A stretch of 64,000 nucleotides of DNA, from the NCBI RefSeq assembly GCF_014396385.1, contig NZ_CP060716.1, positions 1,302,001 to 1,366,000 on the forward strand. Direction: 5' to 3'. Each line of letters starts with the position of its first letter. Position 1 is the first letter of the stretch. The notes beneath the pieces are model-generated. The model saw nothing but the letters and a program-made list of their open reading frames with translations, had not been told where the DNA came from and made no database searches. Made by a program: the position numbers and the translations under genes. The stretch comes from Leucobacter denitrificans (GTDB lineage Bacteria; Actinomycetota; Actinomycetes; Actinomycetales; Microbacteriaceae). Positions 54,250-63,789 of the stretch are shown here, piece after piece.

Positions 54250-54481
54250 TAGTTTGTGCTCCTTTGCAGTAGAAAAATGAGACATGACTCAAAAGGTCAA
54301 GAAATATCCACCTCAGCCATCTACGTTAGGCTGACCAAAAAATCAACAGCTTGTTTATTTCACGAAGCCGCGCTATCGAATTGGAAATTTCCCAGAATTT
54401 GACCAACGCATACAAGTTGGATGGCAGCTGTGTCGTTGAATCCGATAAGAGATCTTCCGCTATTTGGGCAGCGATAGCCTT

Positions 54482-54854
54482 TCAGCTCGCTATGACGCCA
54501 GAGACCCACCCTGTACGGAGATTTGGATGGTCGGTCCCTGCAAAGTACACATTCCTGTGAGGTTTCTCGAAGGCGCGATAGTCGCCGCTCGAGATCCAGC
54601 CAGGGTCAACAAGCATCGTCACCCAGTCATGCGTGTCGACGGCGAGCACTTCAACCTCCGGCAGGTATTACACCCCCGATTTCAACCATGTGGTCGGTAC
54701 CAGAAAACTTCCGGTACCAGGTCCGCCCACCCGGCCTATCGCGCGCCCCCCCTAAAACGAGCACACGATAGCCCTGCTCGGTCAAATCGCGCGCAGCTAC
54801 CAGCCCAGAGAACCCTGCTCCAATGACAATAACGTCCCACTGTTCCCCCGGCAT
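54482..54854 (-). pseudogene. Flavin monoamine oxidase pseudogene with a large internal deletion
   Basis: The N-terminal part (MPGEQWDVIVIGAGFSGLVA, then RDRPGGRTWYRKF and HMVEIGG) is the FAD-binding start of a monoamine oxidase. It then stops (TGA at 54651). In the next frame the DNA reads EVEVLAVDTHDWVTMLVDPG, FEKPHRNVYFAGTDHPNLRT and GWVSGVIAS followed by a stop at 54482, which is the C-terminal FAD-binding end of the same family. About 300 or more residues between them are missing. Intact members have about 450 residues and oxidise primary amines to aldehydes. The start overlaps no gene but lies 10 nt after the quinone reductase. Confidence 0.85.
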
Positions 54855-54864
54855 GGCCTTCCTT

Positions 54865-55488
54865 TCAAACACTCGTTACGTCTGCAAACGCCACTACCCG
54901 TTGCACGGCCCTCCGCGCTTGACTACGGAGTGATGAGACGTGGAATGACATGTCGGCCACTCCTTCAGCCAACGTGTTGTACAGAAATTCCACTTCACTA
55001 TGTTTGGCACCGCAATATTGCGCAATTCCCACATTGAGGTAGCGCTCCATCATTTCGTCATAGTTACGCTTTGCAAAGGCTTCTTGGGTATCTCCGGCCA
55101 GAGCAACCCACAACACCCTTTCGAATCCAATCCTTCGTCCACCTCCGTAGAAGTAACCGTGGTTCCAGACGCGATCGACGTACCCTTTCATCAGGGCAGG
55201 AAATGAGTACCACCACACCGGGAAAACAAACACCACTGAGTCAGCCTGACCATATTCTTTGATGTGTTCCATGACATCAGGGCTGTACTCTTTATCGAGA
55301 TTTTCCCAATCAGGCTCGTCTGGTTCACGGAGAATAGGTTCAAAAGCAGAGCGATATAGGTCGACCACGGTGAGATCATGACCTAAACTCTGCAGCTCAT
55401 CGATAGCGTCGCTTGCTACCTTCCCAGTGAGCGAGTCCTCCCTTGGATGCGCCCACACCACGATGGTCTTCAGTGTCTTGTCACCCAA
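54865..55488 (-). CDS. NAD(P)H dehydrogenase (quinone), flavodoxin-like fold
   Basis: A 207-residue protein with the NQO/MdaB fold: IVVWAHPREDSLTGKVASDA at the N-terminus, VFVFPVWWYSFPALMKGYVD RVWNHGYFYG in the middle. It uses FAD or FMN to pass two electrons from NAD(P)H to quinones or similar acceptors. It starts 7 nt after the small GMC subunit gene, so it belongs to the same operon, and may detoxify quinonoid products or feed electrons. Confidence 0.85.
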   Translation of the reverse strand: MGDKTLKTIVVWAHPREDSLTGKVASDAIDELQSLGHDLTVVDLYRSAFEPILREPDEPDWENLDKEYSPDVMEHIKEYGQADSVVFVFPVWWYSFPALMKGYVDRVWNHGYFYGGGRRIGFERVLWVALAGDTQEAFAKRNYDEMMERYLNVGIAQYCGAKHSEVEFLYNTLAEGVADMSFHVSSLRSQARRAVQRVVAFADVTSV

Positions 55489-55495
55489 TGCAGCC

Positions 55496-55906
55496 CTACT
55501 CCGGGGTTGGAACGTAGATTGGTCCGCGCTCGATCACCGGCGCGATGAGCTCTGGCGAGACCAATTGGTCAGGAGTTGCTTCCGCGACTGGGACGCGGCC
55601 CTGACCCGGGTAGTTCAATGCCTGTCGCACGTCCTTCGACATGTAGTAGGCGGCATGCAATGCAAAGACGAGACGCTCCGTGTCCTCACCCATCCATTGC
55701 TCGACGTCAGCGAGCGAAATCTCGCTCGTTTGAGCTGCCTGCTCACCACATCTGCGAACAATCGGCTCAAGCTTCGGGTCGGCCCGCAGCACTCGATCAA
55801 GTAGTTCTCCCTGAGCATCGACGGCAGTCGCTCGAGGCAACACTTCTGTGCCCGGCAGAAGAACATCCATCACCCGGGCTACTCCCTGACGCGTCACGTC
55901 ATCCAT
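55496..55906 (-). CDS. Gluconate 2-dehydrogenase subunit 3-like protein
   Basis: A 136-residue protein of the small-subunit family that accompanies membrane-linked GMC dehydrogenases: MDDVTRQGVARVMDVLLPGT, ISLADVEQWMGEDTERLVFA LHAAYYMSKDVRQALNYPGQ. Unlike periplasmic members it has no Tat signal. It starts 8 nt after the GMC oxidoreductase gene, with AGAGG upstream of the ATG, and probably stabilises that subunit or guides its electrons. Confidence 0.82.
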   Translation of the reverse strand: MDDVTRQGVARVMDVLLPGTEVLPRATAVDAQGELLDRVLRADPKLEPIVRRCGEQAAQTSEISLADVEQWMGEDTERLVFALHAAYYMSKDVRQALNYPGQGRVPVAEATPDQLVSPELIAPVIERGPIYVPTPE

Positions 55907-55914
55907 TGTGACCT

Positions 55915-57549
55915 CTACTTCTTCACACACAGCGGTACCTCCTGATTTGCTGCATTCTCAACAAGATGCTCGGTAGCCCGAGCTGCGAAGGCAGCGATTG
56001 TCACTGTCGGATTCACTGCCGACGATGTGACAAAGACGCTGCCGTCCATAACAAACAGATTAGGCACGTCATGCGATCGCCCGAACTCATCAACGACCGA
56101 TGTTGACGGGTCAGTGCCGCACCGCGCAGTACCGAGTTGATGCCAACCCACACCGGGCATCCAAGGAACTTCTTTGGTTTCATAAGCGCCTGCCGCACGG
56201 TGGGCTTCATGCATGCGTTCTACATTCCACTCAAGATTGCGTCTGCTGTCTTCGGAGATGGTGTAATGAATTTTCGGCGCAGGCAATCCTGAGCTGTCGA
56301 CGAGATCCGGACTCAATGAAACGTAGTTTCGCTCATCTGGAAGATCTTCAATAGTGGCTGCCCACTCAAATGCGTGCCCGAGCGCCTTCTCGACGAGCTT
56401 CTGCCCGGCCGCGCCGGTACGCTCCGCGAGCGGCACGTCGTGGTAACGCTCGAGGATATCCATCGGCCCCGGTATTGGCATGAGCGACCACTTGGTTCCG
56501 CGAGCAAAGCCTCGACTCAGATCGGTCTCAGCAAACTGCATCGAAAACAGACTTGCGCCGAATGGCCCCATCCAGCCCTGGAGATCCTCTTCGTAGATAC
56601 CCATCACACCCACGAAGGGGTGGAGCATCAGGTTTTTGCCCACGAGTCCCGATGAGTTGGCAAGACCATTTGGAAAGAGGTTGGAAGTGGACATCTGGAG
56701 AATTCTCGATGTGCCAACGCCGTTCGCGCACATAATCACCACTGATGCCGCTGTATGGTGCTCCACTCCCTCGGCATCAATCCAGGTCGCACCCGTCGCG
56801 AGACCTCGGTCATTAACGGTCACCTCACGTACTCGCGCCTCGGTGATGATCTTCGCTCCTGCTGCGATGGCCGCGGGCCACATCGCGATATCAAACGACG
56901 CCTTTGCACCCTCAGGGCAACCCCACTGGCACATCGCCCAGCGCGCACATGCACCCCGATCACCTTCACCCTTTGAGCGAATCGCCTGGGCTGCTGGCCA
57001 CCAATGCCAGCCAAGCTTGTTCATTCCCTCGGCGGCTTTCACACCCATTCGTCCAATTGGGAGTGCGGGCAGCGGATGCTCGAGCCCAGGCGGGTATGCG
57101 GTATCGCCGGGGTATCCCGACGAGCCCACCATCTCGTTGATGAGGTCGTAATAGGGCTCAAGATCTTCATAGCTGATTGGCCAGTCGTCGGCGATTCCGT
57201 ACAGGCTATTGAGCTTGAAGTCGGAGGGGATGAGTCGCGGCCACTCCCCCGCAAAGAGCACGGTGCCTCCGCCGACACCATTGAAGTTGATTGGGTGGAT
57301 CTCAGCTTCGCTCACGTCGCACGGGTAGTCAGTGCGTCGGCCGCGCACATTCGGATCGATCGACCACGAACTCGCACCCAGGACTTCACGCTCGAGCTTG
57401 TCACCCGCAATTTCGAGTCGGTTTGTCCATGTGCCCTGCTCAAGCACAGTCACATTGAAGCCGCTCTCAGCCAATACCCGCGCTGAGGTCGCGCCCGAGG
57501 GGCCAGCCCCAATAATAAGTACGTCCTGAGCACCGTCCGTGCGGCTCAT
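55915..57549 (-). CDS. GMC-family FAD oxidoreductase
   Basis: A 544-residue GMC oxidoreductase. FAD site VLIIGAGPSGATSARVLAES, then GVGGGTVLFAGEWPRL, ACARWAMCQWGCPEGAKASF DIAMWPAAIAAGAKIITEAR and the catalytic His/Asn end GVGWHQLGTARCGTDPSTSV, VTSSAVNPTVTIAAFAARAT. With the subunit-3-like partner it resembles gluconate, fructose or alcohol dehydrogenases that deliver electrons to a cytochrome, but it has no signal and should act in the cytoplasm. The ATG of MSRTDGAQ has GGAGAG 6 nt upstream; the longer frame adds 25 unlikely residues. The 250-bp region to 57798 holds divergent promoters. Confidence 0.9.
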   Translation of the reverse strand: MSRTDGAQDVLIIGAGPSGATSARVLAESGFNVTVLEQGTWTNRLEIAGDKLEREVLGASSWSIDPNVRGRRTDYPCDVSEAEIHPINFNGVGGGTVLFAGEWPRLIPSDFKLNSLYGIADDWPISYEDLEPYYDLINEMVGSSGYPGDTAYPPGLEHPLPALPIGRMGVKAAEGMNKLGWHWWPAAQAIRSKGEGDRGACARWAMCQWGCPEGAKASFDIAMWPAAIAAGAKIITEARVREVTVNDRGLATGATWIDAEGVEHHTAASVVIMCANGVGTSRILQMSTSNLFPNGLANSSGLVGKNLMLHPFVGVMGIYEEDLQGWMGPFGASLFSMQFAETDLSRGFARGTKWSLMPIPGPMDILERYHDVPLAERTGAAGQKLVEKALGHAFEWAATIEDLPDERNYVSLSPDLVDSSGLPAPKIHYTISEDSRRNLEWNVERMHEAHRAAGAYETKEVPWMPGVGWHQLGTARCGTDPSTSVVDEFGRSHDVPNLFVMDGSVFVTSSAVNPTVTIAAFAARATEHLVENAANQEVPLCVKK

Positions 57550-57798
57550 ACTCTCTCCTACTCTCGCCAACGAGTTGCGGTGACCAATTATCGCGAATAC
57601 CAGGTGGATCGCTGAGGTCTCCATCTCAGTAAAGTGTGAGGAGGGTGAATTCCGTATTGGAAGAAATACATAAGCCCGTCCGGTTATTCAGAAATACTCA
57701 CGATAGCTATTCTGGCCAAATCGATCATGCTTGAAAGTGGCGAATAAGACGAACTCAACTCGCCCCTTTTACTCACGTATGGCCATTGGAGGCTCGAC

Positions 57799-58479
57799 AT
57801 GAACGTCAAGACAAAACAGCGGGTACTATTTCTCACCCCGTTCAATTTCAATGATGAGCGTTTCGACGACGAGTTCGACGCACTTGTGCAAAAGCAGTTC
57901 GAGTCGCTTCCCGGTGTCGAGGTTGTCGCCGATCACGTAAATCGATTCGATGCTGATGACGATTCTTACGAATCGGTCCAGGAACAGATCGTCGTTGATG
58001 CCGTTAAGAATGCAGATGCGGACGGTTTCGATTCGGTGGTTATTGCGTGCTACTACGATCCCGCAGTGCCAGCAGCCCGTTCGGCTGCTCCCGTCCCTGT
58101 AATCGGGCCTTTGCAGCTCGTGGCAGGAATGGCAACCCAATACGGGCCGAAGTTTCATCTGATCACCGACATTGATGAAGCTGTTGAGCCTACCGAGCAG
58201 CTTCTTACAAGTTATGGGTTCAGCAATGCATCCACCGGAGTCACTGCACTCGGCATCGACGGTGACACTATTCTCAGTGATACGCGAGCGGCCGCAGAGC
58301 GTGCCGATCGAATCATTCAGGAGGTTGCAGAAGCAGGTGAAGCGCAATCGGTCATCATCGGTTGCACCATTGTCTCGGCGGCCTATGAGAAGCACCGTGA
58401 TGAGTTCCCCGACCACGGAGTTCTTGTATTAAACAGCAACAAGCTCGCGCTTGAGGGAGCGGCAATTCTCAGTCGATAG
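57799..58479 (+). CDS. Aspartate/glutamate racemase superfamily protein (hydantoin-racemase-like)
   Basis: A 226-residue protein of the same superfamily as 43062-43802 but of a different branch, closer to hydantoin racemases. The two active-site cysteines lie in SVVIACYYDPAVPAA and SVIIGCTIVSAAYEKH. PVIGPLQLVAGMATQYGPKF lies between them. It is the only plus-strand gene in the middle of the island, divergent from the GMC gene and convergent (9 nt) with the enoyl-CoA hydratase gene, so it is controlled separately. It may isomerise or racemise a pathway amino acid or amide. Confidence 0.83.
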   Translation: MNVKTKQRVLFLTPFNFNDERFDDEFDALVQKQFESLPGVEVVADHVNRFDADDDSYESVQEQIVVDAVKNADADGFDSVVIACYYDPAVPAARSAAPVPVIGPLQLVAGMATQYGPKFHLITDIDEAVEPTEQLLTSYGFSNASTGVTALGIDGDTILSDTRAAAERADRIIQEVAEAGEAQSVIIGCTIVSAAYEKHRDEFPDHGVLVLNSNKLALEGAAILSR

Positions 58480-58487
58480 CTGCCACT

Positions 58488-59237
58488 TCAGTCGGCCCAG
58501 TGAGGGGGTCGCCGCTCGAAGAAAGCGGCGATTCCCTCAGCCATTTCTGGGCCGCGGCGAACGCTCTCAAGATGCTCCTCAGTAGCATTCCACCCTACGG
58601 CTTCCACGTGTTCCCACACTTGGTCGCGAACCGCGAGAGTGGCTCGAATTGATGCGGGAGACGCTTTACGAATACGCCGAGCAAACTCGACCGCTGCTGA
58701 CAAAGCTTTGCCAGGCTCGCAGAGCTCATTCACGAAACCGAACGCATACGCGCGCTCAGCGCTTAACGCTTCGCCAGTGAGCAATAGCTCATTGGCTACG
58801 TTACGAGGAAGCGCTCGCTGCGCACGAAACATGCCGCCGGATGCTGCAAGCGTTCCACGAGTCGCCTCCGGCAGGGCAAACCTTGCTTCTCTCGACGCAA
58901 CAATGAGGTCACACGCGAGAGCGATTTCGAATCCGCCCCCGAAGGCGACGCCCTCAACCGCCGCTATAAGCGGTTTCGTGCGTCGCCTTCGAATCACTCC
59001 GTATTCGCCACCCCTCGGCATATAGTTTGAGCCGATTTCTGCTTTGAGGTCGCTTCCCGCGCAGAACACGCCTCCAGTCCCGGTAATCACTCCCGCACGA
59101 AGCGACGAATCGTCTTCGAGTTCATTGAGCGCTGACTCAATCTGCTCCGAGGTATTGCGATCGATCGCATTCCGTTTTTCATAACGATCAATCGTCACCA
59201 CGAGCGTCGAATCGAATCGCTCAGTCACCACAGACAT
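58488..59237 (-). CDS. Enoyl-CoA hydratase/isomerase (crotonase family)
   Basis: A 249-residue crotonase. The oxyanion hole is in FCAGSDLKAEI, and both catalytic Glu positions are retained: AFGGGFEIALACD and FALPEATRGTLAASGG. It hydrates an enoyl-CoA or isomerises it. The ARPG-like PEATRGTLAASGGMFRAQRA segment fits ordinary enoyl-CoA hydratases. It follows the ALDH gene after 49 nt on the same strand. Confidence 0.9.
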   Translation of the reverse strand: MSVVTERFDSTLVVTIDRYEKRNAIDRNTSEQIESALNELEDDSSLRAGVITGTGGVFCAGSDLKAEIGSNYMPRGGEYGVIRRRRTKPLIAAVEGVAFGGGFEIALACDLIVASREARFALPEATRGTLAASGGMFRAQRALPRNVANELLLTGEALSAERAYAFGFVNELCEPGKALSAAVEFARRIRKASPASIRATLAVRDQVWEHVEAVGWNATEEHLESVRRGPEMAEGIAAFFERRPPHWAD

Positions 59238-59286
59238 ATGCGCGTCCTTCGAGTAAACGGTAGTTAATCTTCCAGGAACTAAAGCC

Positions 59287-60726
59287 TTACGACGTCTGCG
59301 TCATCACGTGCTTGTAGCGCGAGTACTCCTCGAGAGCCATCATTGAAAGCTCCTTTCCGTACCCTGAATTTCCGAATCCGCCGAACGGTGCCTCAGGCAG
59401 TACTTGGAGGTGGGTGTTAATCCACACAGTCCCGAAGTTCAGTTCGCGCGCCGCCCGTTGCGTGATGTTCTGGTCGTTGCTCCAGACACTTCCCGCGAGA
59501 CCATACTGGCAGTCGTTTGCCCACCGCAGCATTTGATCTTCCGTCTCTGCGCGCTGAATGGATACGACTGGCCCGAATACCTCTTCTCGAATAATCTCGG
59601 AGTCCTGAGCCGCATCCAGCACGACCGTAGGCGAAACGAAGTAACCACCGTCTCCGGCAACGTCTCCACCCAGCGCAATATTTGCATATCCACGAGCACG
59701 GTCAACGAATCCCTGCACAGAGTCACGGTGCACTGCAGACACGAGCGGCCCCATGGTTGTCGTCTCATCGAGGCCCTGGCCCATTACGATCTGCTTGGCG
59801 AAATCGAGGTAATGCCCTACGAATTCGTCGTAGGCTGCTTCGTGAACAATGACGCGGCAGGCGGCAGTGCAATCTTGCCCCGAGTTGGCGAAGCCGGTAC
59901 CGACAAGGTATTCTGCAGCGGCCCGGAGATCGATATCGGGGTGGACCATCACTGGTGCCTTACCTCCAAGCTCGAGGTGCATCCGCTTCAGGGTTCGAGC
60001 TCCCTCAGCCGCAACCTGCTTACCGGTACTCGTGGCACCTGTGAGTGAAAGGAGTCCGACACCTGGGTGCGCAACGAGCGCTTTGCCGCCCGTCGAGTTG
60101 CCGAGCACCAGGTTCAGCACACCTGGGGGGAAGATCTCTTGAGCAATTTCAAACAATCGCGTCGTCGATAGTGGGGTTATACCGGTAACTTTCATGACGA
60201 CCGTGTTGCCCGCAGCGAGCGCCGGACTGATCTTCCAGACCGCTTCGAGAAGCGGGAAGTTCCACGGGATGATGAGGCCGACGACTCCGATTGGTTCGCG
60301 CTCGACACGCGAGTACAGGCCTGGACCAACTTCACCTAGTGACGAGCCATGCGCGAGACGCGCCGCGCCGGCGAAGTATCGAAGTGGATCGGTGTGGAAA
60401 GGGATCTCATCGCGTGCAGTCGAAATCGGCTTTCCGACATCGAGTGACTCGAGGCGCGCAAAGGTCTCACCCTCGGCCTCGATCGCATCCGCGAGGCGGA
60501 GGAGCATTTCGGACCGTTCGGCAGCGGTCGTGCGACGCCACGACTGGAAAGCTCGAGCGGCTGCCTGCACTGCCGCGTCGACGTCTTGCTCCGTGGCAAC
60601 CGCCTGCGCACCCACCTCTTCGCCGGTGCTCGGATTAAATACCGCCTGCTTCTCTGAGCTATCAACGCGCTCACCGCCGATTACATGGTGTAAGCGAGGT
60701 AGCGTCGGCATTGTTACGAGAGTCAT
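59287..60726 (-). CDS. Aldehyde dehydrogenase, aminoaldehyde type
   Basis: A 479-residue NAD(P)-dependent ALDH: Rossmann LSLTGATSTGKQVAAEGA, catalytic Glu in MHLELGGKAPVMV and catalytic Cys in NSGQDCTAACRVIVHE. The Cys block matches gamma-aminobutyraldehyde dehydrogenases (PatD type), which oxidise aminoaldehydes from amine oxidation to amino acids. It lies 13 nt downstream of the cytochrome b gene. It is the likely acceptor of aldehydes made by the amine-oxidising enzymes of the island. Confidence 0.9.
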   Translation of the reverse strand: MTLVTMPTLPRLHHVIGGERVDSSEKQAVFNPSTGEEVGAQAVATEQDVDAAVQAAARAFQSWRRTTAAERSEMLLRLADAIEAEGETFARLESLDVGKPISTARDEIPFHTDPLRYFAGAARLAHGSSLGEVGPGLYSRVEREPIGVVGLIIPWNFPLLEAVWKISPALAAGNTVVMKVTGITPLSTTRLFEIAQEIFPPGVLNLVLGNSTGGKALVAHPGVGLLSLTGATSTGKQVAAEGARTLKRMHLELGGKAPVMVHPDIDLRAAAEYLVGTGFANSGQDCTAACRVIVHEAAYDEFVGHYLDFAKQIVMGQGLDETTTMGPLVSAVHRDSVQGFVDRARGYANIALGGDVAGDGGYFVSPTVVLDAAQDSEIIREEVFGPVVSIQRAETEDQMLRWANDCQYGLAGSVWSNDQNITQRAARELNFGTVWINTHLQVLPEAPFGGFGNSGYGKELSMMALEEYSRYKHVMTQTS

Positions 60727-60739
60727 TTTCTTTACCTAA

Positions 60740-61951
60740 CTATTTCGAGAGAGTTCCGGTGCGAGCAGCAATCGGACGTATGAATATTGGTTGAGTGAGC
60801 CACCATGCGGCAGCGATGACGACGAGCGATCCACCGAATACTGCGAGGCCCCACCAGTCGACGACGTCTCGCGATGTGAACATGTGGTTGAGGTTGCGAA
60901 GGGCGCCTGTGAAAAACACAAGGAATATGTGGACAATGGTGAACCCGACGAAGTAGAGCATTACCGGGAAATGGATCGCCCGCGCAATTTCGACGGGATA
61001 TATCTTCGTCAAGCCCGCGTGCTGATCAGGCCACCACGTGGAGAACCTAATGCCTGAGATCACAGCAAACGGCGCCGCAATAAACACGGTTATGAAGTAG
61101 GCGAACACCTGCAAGGCGTTGTAGTGGATCCAGCCATTCTCCAGCGGCCAATTCAGTGACGCATACTGCAGCCCCGAAGAAAGGGCGTTCGGGAAGAACT
61201 CCCAGCTTGTCGGCACGATTTTCTGCCAGTGCCCCGTGACCAGGAGGAGCACGACAAACACAATACCGTTCACTACCCACAACACATCGAGCGACTGGTG
61301 CACCCACTGGGTAAGGCTCACCTTTTTCGGGGTCGCCCCTCTCGGGGAGAAGAAAGAACGCTCCTTCGGCTTCCAGTATCCGGGTGACTTCTTCTCGAGC
61401 CGCACCTGAAGGCCGGTGCGAACTATGAGCACCATGAAGAACATGTTGAAGAAGTGCTGCCACCCGATCCAGGCAGGCAGACCCACCGGTGCCGACTCCG
61501 GGAGTGCGACGTGTCCGGGATAAGTCGTCAGGAACTGCTGCACCTCAGGTAAGGTTCGCAACCAACGAGCAACGAGAACCACCCCAACCGCCGCAGCAAC
61601 CAGAATCGCGCAGAAAATAGCGCGTCGAAGCCACCGCTTGCCTGGTTCGGTCGCGTTTTGCGATGCTGTCGCTGGGACGGCAGGTTGTTCCGCGGGGACC
61701 TCGGGCTGTGGAGTAACAGTGGCGGCCCCCATCCGGGTACGCTGAGCCGATGCCGCCGGCGCATCAGCCATTCTTGTGCGGTTCGCAGGAGCTGCCTCCG
61801 AAACCGTAGCTGATGCTCCCATACGCGTTCGATTCGGAGCCGGCTTTCCAGCTTCCAAGCCGCTTGGGGCTGACGCGGCGGAGCGAGTTGGGGCAGCATG
61901 CTGCCCCATCCTCTGCCGTCGCGGACCTTCTGGTCGACTCTCATCAGACAT
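60740..61951 (-). CDS. Membrane cytochrome b (b561/FDH-gamma-like) with RTRM repeats in its N-terminal tail
   Basis: A 403-residue membrane protein. Residues 1-105 are a disordered Ala/Pro-rich tail with repeats QRMGQ, RTRMGAS, RTRMADA and RTRMGAA at about residues 13, 41, 58 and 71. One helix (residues 110-130) precedes a region with four or more further helices rich in His: GWQHFFNMF, WVHQSLD, WIHYNALQV, AIHFPVMLY, VHIFLVFF, suited to binding two hemes b. It resembles cytochrome b subunits of formate dehydrogenase or hydrogenase. Located 26 nt after etfA, it may route electrons from ETF or the GMC dehydrogenase to the quinone pool; that link is inferred. Confidence 0.8.
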   Translation of the reverse strand: MSDESRPEGPRRQRMGQHAAPTRSAASAPSGLEAGKPAPNRTRMGASATVSEAAPANRTRMADAPAASAQRTRMGAATVTPQPEVPAEQPAVPATASQNATEPGKRWLRRAIFCAILVAAAVGVVLVARWLRTLPEVQQFLTTYPGHVALPESAPVGLPAWIGWQHFFNMFFMVLIVRTGLQVRLEKKSPGYWKPKERSFFSPRGATPKKVSLTQWVHQSLDVLWVVNGIVFVVLLLVTGHWQKIVPTSWEFFPNALSSGLQYASLNWPLENGWIHYNALQVFAYFITVFIAAPFAVISGIRFSTWWPDQHAGLTKIYPVEIARAIHFPVMLYFVGFTIVHIFLVFFTGALRNLNHMFTSRDVVDWWGLAVFGGSLVVIAAAWWLTQPIFIRPIAARTGTLSK

Positions 61952-61977
61952 TTGCTTGTTCTCTCTTATCGCGCGGC

Positions 61978-62958
61978 TCAGGCGCCGCGTCGAGCCTTGA
62001 TGCCTTCGATTACCTGCGGCACGACCGTGAAGATGTCGCCTACGATTCCGAAATCTGCGACTTCGAAGATTGGCGCGTCCGCATCCTTATTGATGGCAAC
62101 GATTGTCTTTGAAGTCTGCATCCCAGCGCGGTGCTGAATCGCGCCTGAGATGCCGAGTGCCACGTACAGTTGAGGCGTTACCGTTACCCCTGTCTGACCC
62201 ACCTGGTAAGACTGTGGCACATACCCTGCATCGACAGCGGCGCGTGATGCCCCAACTCCGGCACCAAGCGCGTCGGCAAGTTGCTCGACGATTCCGAAGT
62301 CTTCCTTTGAGCCGACACCGCGACCACCCGAGACAACAATATCTGCCTCGCGAAGTGCGGGCCTATCAGACTCGGCAACGACGGGTGTCGCACTAACCAC
62401 CTGTGCGCTGCGACCGGTAACCTCGGGGCGGAGTTCGACGACCTCAGGGTTGTCTTGAGCCGGAGCTGCACCTTCAACGGCACCAGAACGGAGCGTGATG
62501 ATGAGTGGACCGCCATCAACAGCTGACTCAGTGATGTAGTCGCCGCCGAAGACTGAGTGTTCTGCAATGACTTCATCGCCTTCAGAATCGAAACGAAGAC
62601 CCGTGACATCGACTGCAACGGAACCGCCGGATCGCACAGCAAGGCGACCCGCAATTGAGCGCGAATCATTTGTATTCGGCAGGATCACCGCGTGCGGCGA
62701 CGACTCAGAAATGGCTGCTGTGAGGAGTGCAGTCGCATCGGCGCCCAAGTCCGCTGGATTGCTCGCTGCGGCTGTGTAAATCTTGGCAGCACCGATGGCA
62801 CCGAGTTGGGCACCAAGAGCGGTGTTATCGCCCGTTTGAGACGGGACTACCACGGCAATTGGCGTCCCGACCGAAGCGGCGGCGGCGAGAATACCGGCTG
62901 CGTTCGGCTTGATTTCGCCAGTATCGGTGGTTTCAATGAAAGCAAGTACGTTTACCAT
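61978..62958 (-). CDS. etfA: Electron transfer flavoprotein alpha subunit
   Basis: A 326-residue ETF alpha subunit. The C-terminal FAD-binding domain shows [70 protein letters not shown], all diagnostic. With EtfB it takes electrons from acyl-CoA dehydrogenases and from the trimethylamine dehydrogenase family, both encoded in this island, and passes them on. It starts 38 nt after etfB. Confidence 0.96.
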   Translation of the reverse strand: MVNVLAFIETTDTGEIKPNAAGILAAAASVGTPIAVVVPSQTGDNTALGAQLGAIGAAKIYTAAASNPADLGADATALLTAAISESSPHAVILPNTNDSRSIAGRLAVRSGGSVAVDVTGLRFDSEGDEVIAEHSVFGGDYITESAVDGGPLIITLRSGAVEGAAPAQDNPEVVELRPEVTGRSAQVVSATPVVAESDRPALREADIVVSGGRGVGSKEDFGIVEQLADALGAGVGASRAAVDAGYVPQSYQVGQTGVTVTPQLYVALGISGAIQHRAGMQTSKTIVAINKDADAPIFEVADFGIVGDIFTVVPQVIEGIKARRGA

Positions 62959-62996
62959 AATTCTGTTTCCGTTCGAATCTTGTAATGCCCGCGCGC

Positions 62997-63770
62997 CTAG
63001 ATAACCTTCTGCGCGGCGAGGAAATCGATGAGTTGGGTCGCTGCGCTGCCATCATCAACAACCTTCGGACCGGCTGTACGTGCTGGCCGCTCTGTAGCGG
63101 AGACCATGACCGAACTCGCGGCGCGAGCCTGACCAGCGTTAGGCAGGTCGGCCAAGCTCCATGTGGTGTAGGGCTTCTTCTTTGCCTGCATAATCCCCTT
63201 AAAGTTCGGGAATCGCGGCTCTGCGGAACGCTCGGTAATCGAGATGATAGCCGGGAGCTCTGCGGTCAGCTGAATCTGCTCCGCCTCTGCTGTGAGATCG
63301 CCGCTCACCGCTGAGTTCGAGATCTCCACCGTGTTCAGAGCCGGAAGCACCGGCCAACCCACATACTCAGCGATCATCGCCGGCACTACTCCGCCACGAC
63401 CGTCAGTTGACTCGTTACCCGCAATGACGAGGTCAGGATTGAGCTTCTCTACAGCCGATGCGAGAATTTCGGCCGTCCGTGCGGCATCGGAGCCGGCAAT
63501 AGCATCATCCGTGATCACTACAGCAGAGTCCGCACCCATTGCGAGCAACTTGCGGATCGACGGTTCGGCACCAGCAGGCACAACAGAAACGACGATAATT
63601 TCGGCATCATTTCCCGAATCCCTGAAGCTCAATGCGTGCTCGAGTGCCCGCTCGTTGATCTCATCGGGCACAGACTCGGCCGACGCGCGGTCAAGAATTC
63701 CGCTATTGGGATCTAGCTTTCGAGTGCCCGCGGTGTCGGGAACTTCTTTTGCAAGAACGACGATCTTCAT
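62997..63770 (-). CDS. etfB: Electron transfer flavoprotein beta subunit
   Basis: A 257-residue ETF beta subunit: [70 protein letters not shown] and [19 protein letters not shown], the AMP-binding subunit pattern. It forms the heterodimer with EtfA. The gene starts 19 nt after the stop of the upstream partial dehydrogenase gene. Confidence 0.96.
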   Translation of the reverse strand: MKIVVLAKEVPDTAGTRKLDPNSGILDRASAESVPDEINERALEHALSFRDSGNDAEIIVVSVVPAGAEPSIRKLLAMGADSAVVITDDAIAGSDAARTAEILASAVEKLNPDLVIAGNESTDGRGGVVPAMIAEYVGWPVLPALNTVEISNSAVSGDLTAEAEQIQLTAELPAIISITERSAEPRFPNFKGIMQAKKKPYTTWSLADLPNAGQARAASSVMVSATERPARTAGPKVVDDGSAATQLIDFLAAQKVI

Positions 63771-63789
63771 CTTGAACCTCTCTCAGATT

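Noticed and set aside
54651..54872. Short complete 73-residue flavoprotein
   Set aside because: It is only the FAD-binding start of a monoamine oxidase and its C-terminal end is found downstream in another frame, so it is a pseudogene.
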